This document shows, piece after piece, positions 60,754-64,000 of a stretch of DNA of 64,000 bases. Both the position numbers and the translations under genes were made by a program. Position 1 is the stretch's first letter, and every line of letters starts with the position of its first letter. The notes beneath the pieces are model-generated. The model searched no databases and had not been told where the DNA came from. It saw nothing but the letters and a program-made list of their open reading frames with translations. The stretch is from Hyphobacterium sp. SN044 (GTDB taxonomy: Bacteria > Pseudomonadota > Alphaproteobacteria > Caulobacterales > Maricaulaceae). Location: NCBI RefSeq assembly GCF_021864465.1, contig NZ_JAKKUV010000001.1:1-64000 (forward strand), read 5' to 3'.

Positions 60754-61998
60754 ATGGGAGCCGGGCAAACCATTCTGCCGCGTTGGCAAGCAGACCAGAT
60801 TTCAGAACGCCTGCGCGACCGCCGCGTCCTGCTGCTTGCCGGTGCGCGTCAGTGTGGAAAGACGACGCTCGCCAGACAGATGCGCAGCGACGCGGCTGAA
60901 TATATCACGCTCGACGATCCCGGTGCACGGGAGGCCGCCCGGGCCGATCCGCTCGGTTTCGTGCGCAGGCGGGCGCGTACGCTGATCATTGATGAAATCC
61001 AGCGCGTTCCCGACCTTTTGCCGGCGATCAAGCTGACCGTTGACGAAGACATGAGGCCGGGACAATTCCTGCTGACCGGATCGGCCAATCTCGCGGCGAT
61101 CCCCCAGGCCAATGAATCCCTCGCCGGACGGATTGCGAAGATCCGTCTGCGCCCTTTGTCCGCCGGTGAGCAGGCACAGGCCGGGCGCCGGTTTCTGGAG
61201 CGCGCCTTTGAGGGAGATTTCGCTCGAACCCCGACTGCCGTGACGCGCGACGAAATTGTGCGCCGCGCGCTTGCTGGTGGTTACCCCGAGGCGATCGGAT
61301 TGAATGCCAGCGCCCGGCGCCGCTGGCACCAGGACTATATCGGGGCGCTGCTTGAACGCGATCTGAAGGACATCACACGCGTCCACCGCCTCGACGCCAT
61401 GCGAAAACTTGTCGGGATCACTGCGGCCTGGTCGTCCAAATTGATGAATATTGCCGATATCGGTGCCGGCCTCTCGATCAGGCGCCCGACCGTGGAAGCC
61501 TATCTCGGGGCGCTGGAGGCCCTGTTCCTAGTCGATCGGGTGCCGGCATGGACAAGAGGCGACTACGAACGCGTCGGACGGAAGGACAAGCTTTTCATGG
61601 CCGACAGCGGCCTGATGGCGTCCATCCTGAATTGGAGATCCGAGGAATCCGCATTGAATGCCGACAGGATCGGCAAGCTGATCGAGACCTTCGTCTACAA
61701 TCAGATCGCGCCGCTGACGGAGTTGTCGGACGAGTATCGCCTCTACCATTACCGCGACCGGCTGAAACGAGAGATCGACTTTCTGGTCGAGCGCGAGAGC
61801 GACGGGGCTATCCTGGCGGTGGAGGTCAAGGCTGCGCTGTCGGTCAAGGGCGAGGACTTCAGGCATATCCGCTGGTTCGCCGAGACCATGACGGACGGGC
61901 GGCCCTTTACCGGTATCGTGCTCTATGCGGGCAATGAGGTGTTTTCGTTCGGTGACGGGATGACAGCCGTTCCGATCAGCGCACTGTGGGCCGATTGA
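60754..61998 (+). CDS. AAA-type ATPase with C-terminal DUF4143 (nuclease-like) domain
   Basis: The 414-residue protein starts at ATG 60754, which has gggaga 4 bases upstream; ATG 60742 lacks a site. Walker A is GARQCGKTTLA (30-40) and Walker B LIIDEIQRVP (77-86). FLLTGSANLAAIP is a sensor, and AGGYPEAI and YIGALLERDLKDITRVHRLD link to DUF4143. The C-terminus has EIDFLV (D342) and AVEVKAA (E357, K359), spaced like a PD-(D/E)xK nuclease core. Such genes are widely scattered among bacteria and archaea, their function is not established, and they behave like transferred genes. It sits alone in an accessory segment, behind an iterated promoter array. Confidence 0.88.
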   Translation: MGAGQTILPRWQADQISERLRDRRVLLLAGARQCGKTTLARQMRSDAAEYITLDDPGAREAARADPLGFVRRRARTLIIDEIQRVPDLLPAIKLTVDEDMRPGQFLLTGSANLAAIPQANESLAGRIAKIRLRPLSAGEQAQAGRRFLERAFEGDFARTPTAVTRDEIVRRALAGGYPEAIGLNASARRRWHQDYIGALLERDLKDITRVHRLDAMRKLVGITAAWSSKLMNIADIGAGLSIRRPTVEAYLGALEALFLVDRVPAWTRGDYERVGRKDKLFMADSGLMASILNWRSEESALNADRIGKLIETFVYNQIAPLTELSDEYRLYHYRDRLKREIDFLVERESDGAILAVEVKAALSVKGEDFRHIRWFAETMTDGRPFTGIVLYAGNEVFSFGDGMTAVPISALWAD

Positions 61999-62037
61999 TC
62001 CTTCCCGGATCGAGCAAGGGTCCAGGGGTGCATGACC

Positions 62038-62085
62038 CTAGACATCGAACCGGAGATGCATGACGTCGCCATCCGCAGCATAAAT
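62038..62085 (-). pseudogene. Remnant of a second ychF 3' end
   Basis: On the minus strand these bases read IYAADGDVMHLRFDV and TAG, matching the end of the intact YchF (EYVVQDGDVMHFKFNV, TAG) over the last 16 codons. Fourteen bases, tgcatgacgtcgcc, are identical. Upstream of it (higher coordinates) the similarity stops. The remnant is in the same orientation as ychF, 408 bases beyond its stop. It is too short to encode anything and probably marks the old end of ychF before an insertion or recombination. Confidence 0.75.
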
Positions 62086-62125
62086 TGTATGATTGAACAA
62101 AATATTTGATCCGTGAGTGTACGCA

Positions 62126-62437
62126 ATGACTGGGATTGGCTTGCCAACACAAGAAGGAGAGCGCCGAGTGCGCGTTCGTTGGTTGAACGAAAAGCTCCGG
62201 AATCTTCCAGTGTCTAATTGCTATTCGACAGTATCGGACATGGTTTCGTCGAATGATGGAAAGCTGACCAATTGGAGTGTCGTCATCACGTTCGACAACA
62301 AATCTCCATCCGATGAGATTTGGACCGGGAAGCTCGGCTTTCTGTCGCCCGATGGTCCTTGGGATCAATTGGCGAAGGGCAAGATTATCACGCTATACGA
62401 AGGCAGAACGATCTCAGCAGAGGTTGAGATCATTTAG
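62126..62437 (+). CDS. Hypothetical 103-residue protein in an A/T-richer insert
   Basis: ATG 62126 opens a 103-residue frame (GTG 62117 is possible). Basic residues come first (GERRVRVRWLNEKLRNLP), then a strand-rich part (NWSVVITFDNKSPSDEIWTG, KIITLYEGRTISAEVEII). It has no signal peptide or helix and a single Cys. The base composition is visibly lower in G+C than in the neighbours. It lies between the ychF remnant and the intact ychF, convergent with ychF. No family is recognised; an immunity or antitoxin-like small protein is one guess, without direct support. Confidence 0.5.
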   Translation: MTGIGLPTQEGERRVRVRWLNEKLRNLPVSNCYSTVSDMVSSNDGKLTNWSVVITFDNKSPSDEIWTGKLGFLSPDGPWDQLAKGKIITLYEGRTISAEVEII

Positions 62438-62492
62438 CTGAATGTCGCAGGCAGACCGCTTGCTGATACAAGCTTAGGTGGGCTGACCTACG

Positions 62493-63590
62493 CTAAACAT
62501 TAAACTTGAAGTGCATGACGTCGCCGTCCTGCACCACGTATTCCTTGCCTTCCTGGCGCAGCTTGCCGGCCTCGCGGGCGCCGGCCTCGCCATTGGCCGC
62601 GACGAAGTCGTCATAGGCGATGGTTTCCGCGCGGATGAAGCCCTTTTCGAAATCGCCGTGGATCACGCCCGCGGCGCGCGGCGCGGTCCAGCCCTTGCGG
62701 ATCGTCCAGGCGCGCGCCTCCTTCGGGCCGACCGTGAAATAGGTGATCAGGTCGAGCAGCGTGTAGCCCGCATGGATCATGCGGGTCAGGCCGGTTTCCT
62801 CGAGCCCCAGCGCGTCGAGATAGTCCTTGCGCTCTTCGGGGGCGAGCACGGCGATTTCGGATTCGATCTTCGCGGAAATCACGACGCAGGGCGCGCCTTC
62901 GCCCTTGGCGTATTCCTCGACGCGGGCGGAGTGGGCATTGCCCGTCGCGGCGCTCTCCTCATCGACATTGGCGATGTAGAGGACGGGCTTGGCGGTCAGG
63001 AGCTGCAGCATGCGCCATTCGCGGCGCTTGTCGGCGGGCACGTCGGCGCGGCGGGCCGGGCGGCCGTCGCGCAGTTCGGCCAGCGCCAGCTCGATGAGGG
63101 CAAGCGCTTCCTTGGCTTCCTTGTCGCCGGTCTTGGCCTTCTTCTCGAGATTGGGCGTGCGCTTTTCCAGGCTTTCCATGTCGGCGAGCATCAGCTCGGT
63201 CTCGACCGTCTCAAGGTCCGCGATCGGATCGACCCGGCCCTCGACATGGGTGACGTCACCGTCCTCGAAGCAGCGCAGCACATAGGCCACCGCATCGACT
63301 TCGCGGATATTGGCGAGGAATTGATTGCCGAGGCCTTCGCCCTTCGACGCACCGCGCACCAGGCCGGCGATGTCGACGAAATTCATCCGCGTCGGAATGA
63401 TCTCCTTCGACCCGGCGATCTTCGCCAGCACGTCGAGGCGTGGTTCCGGCATCGCCACGTCGCCGACATTCGGCTCGATCGTGCAGAAGGGATAATTGGC
63501 GGCCTGCGCCGCCGCCGTCTGGGTGAGGGCGTTGAAAAGCGTCGACTTGCCCACATTCGGCAGGCCGACAATGCCGCATTTGAAACCCAT
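62493..63590 (-). CDS. ychF: Redox-regulated ATPase YchF (Obg-like OLA1 family)
   Basis: The 365-residue protein is of normal length. GIVGLPNVGKSTLFNALTQT is the P-loop; NYPFCTIEPNVG, DIAGLVRGASKGEGLGNQFL, and YIANVDEE for base selection follow, in the family's ATP-preferring variant. A coiled coil occupies about 130-200, and the C-terminal TGS-like domain runs from about 280 to DGDVMHFKFNV. It binds ribosomes and responds to oxidative stress. ATG 63590 begins the P-loop strand; the longer frame is not conserved. A second copy of the last 16 codons is at 62038. Confidence 0.96.
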   Translation of the reverse strand: MGFKCGIVGLPNVGKSTLFNALTQTAAAQAANYPFCTIEPNVGDVAMPEPRLDVLAKIAGSKEIIPTRMNFVDIAGLVRGASKGEGLGNQFLANIREVDAVAYVLRCFEDGDVTHVEGRVDPIADLETVETELMLADMESLEKRTPNLEKKAKTGDKEAKEALALIELALAELRDGRPARRADVPADKRREWRMLQLLTAKPVLYIANVDEESAATGNAHSARVEEYAKGEGAPCVVISAKIESEIAVLAPEERKDYLDALGLEETGLTRMIHAGYTLLDLITYFTVGPKEARAWTIRKGWTAPRAAGVIHGDFEKGFIRAETIAYDDFVAANGEAGAREAGKLRQEGKEYVVQDGDVMHFKFNV

Positions 63591-63775
63591 GACCGCACCC
63601 TTCTGTCTCGCGCGAAGGCGTGGGGTTAGCGCGGCCTCTGCCAAGGGTCAATTCGCCCGTCAGGAAAGCCAACGGCCGCGTCCTTATTGGGACGCGGCCG
63701 CCTCGGCTTTACGGGTCCGGCCTCGCAGGGAGGCCCGGGGAGGGACGGGACCGGACCGCCGCCGATCCGGACCGC

Positions 63776-64000
63776 CTATTGCGGATCGGCCATGTCGTCT
63801 TCCGGTTCGTCGTCCGAACCGTCGTCATAGGTCATGCCGGCATCGTCCGCGGCGTCATCCACCGGGTCTTCGAGCGGATCGACTTCGACTTCCGCGTCGA
63901 CGGCGGCATCGGCCCAGACGCTGTATTCGTCGAAGCTGAGCTGGGAATCCGCATCAGTGTCATAGGAGAGGAATTCTTCCTCGGTCACATCCGGCATCGC
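63776..64000 (-). CDS. EF-hand protein with acidic tail, cut by the window end
   Basis: The minus strand is open from the window edge; the first Met visible (63997) may be internal. DTDADSQLSFDEY is a canonical EF-hand loop (D1, D3, D5, E12) with Ser instead of Gly at position 6. A 50-residue Asp/Glu-rich tail follows (VDPLEDPVDDAADDAGMTYD), ending DMADPQ. Secreted EF-hand proteins of this type are common in marine alphaproteobacteria and probably bind calcium. The N-terminus, including any signal peptide, is outside the window. Confidence 0.75.
   Translation of the reverse strand, partial: AMPDVTEEEFLSYDTDADSQLSFDEYSVWADAAVDAEVEVDPLEDPVDDAADDAGMTYDDGSDDEPEDDMADPQ

Overview
This 64-kb window is high-GC, densely packed bacterial chromosome, almost certainly from an alphaproteobacterium. 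The petABC operon with cytochrome c1 carrying its own heme, the MoxR-DUF58-DUF4159 operon divergent from DUF1285-Nudix-DUF6111-CCA, CoA-linked branched-chain keto-acid dehydrogenase genes, aerobic HemF, and many small Tat/Sec-exported proteins fit a marine Caulobacterales/Maricaulales-type organism. The lineage is inferred from gene families and neighbourhoods, not from an rRNA gene; none is present.

Layout. 1-2061: a damaged accessory edge. A transposase 3' end runs into a palindromic repeat that also truncates a CPBP-type protease gene; upstream of that gene, in an overlapping operon, lie a DUF418-like membrane protein and a Tat-exported protein with five Ca-loop-like repeats. 2261-15183: central metabolism (thiolase; branched-chain keto-acid dehydrogenase E1a, E1b, E2 and, after four unrelated genes, E3; an acyl-CoA thioesterase). 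15180-16861: three tandem secreted paralogs. 17061-30734: CDF metal exporter, esterase, two 2-hydroxyacid oxidoreductases, tRNA-Met, a secreted aspartic protease, a large secreted protein next to a hybrid histidine kinase, cutA, and queC-queE. 30829-42338: MscS channel, the MoxR operon on the minus strand, and the CCA operon on the plus strand. 43000-53142: hemF, a TPR-sulfotransferase, trmL, petABC, and mtnP to apt (methylthioadenosine to adenine to AMP salvage). 53412-60502: membrane proteins, an S10 carboxypeptidase lipoprotein, an AAC(3)-like acetyltransferase, two secreted paralogs, rlmJ and an MFS exporter. 60503-62492: a small accessory insert beside ychF. 62493-64000: ychF and an EF-hand protein cut by the window end.

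The most interesting structures lie outside ordinary gene calls. (1) Four copies of TTTCGCA at an exact 23-bp spacing form the promoter of an AAA+/DUF4143 ATPase with a nuclease-like C-terminus. A leftover ychF 3' end follows it, suggesting an insertion at the ychF terminus. (2) A mosaic palindromic repeat, free-standing at 54083, also lies in frame inside the linker of the E2 acyltransferase. (3) BIME-like paired hairpins recur at four sites, one of which breaks two genes. (4) Two of the three tandem secreted paralogs share a nearly identical 5' leader hairpin.
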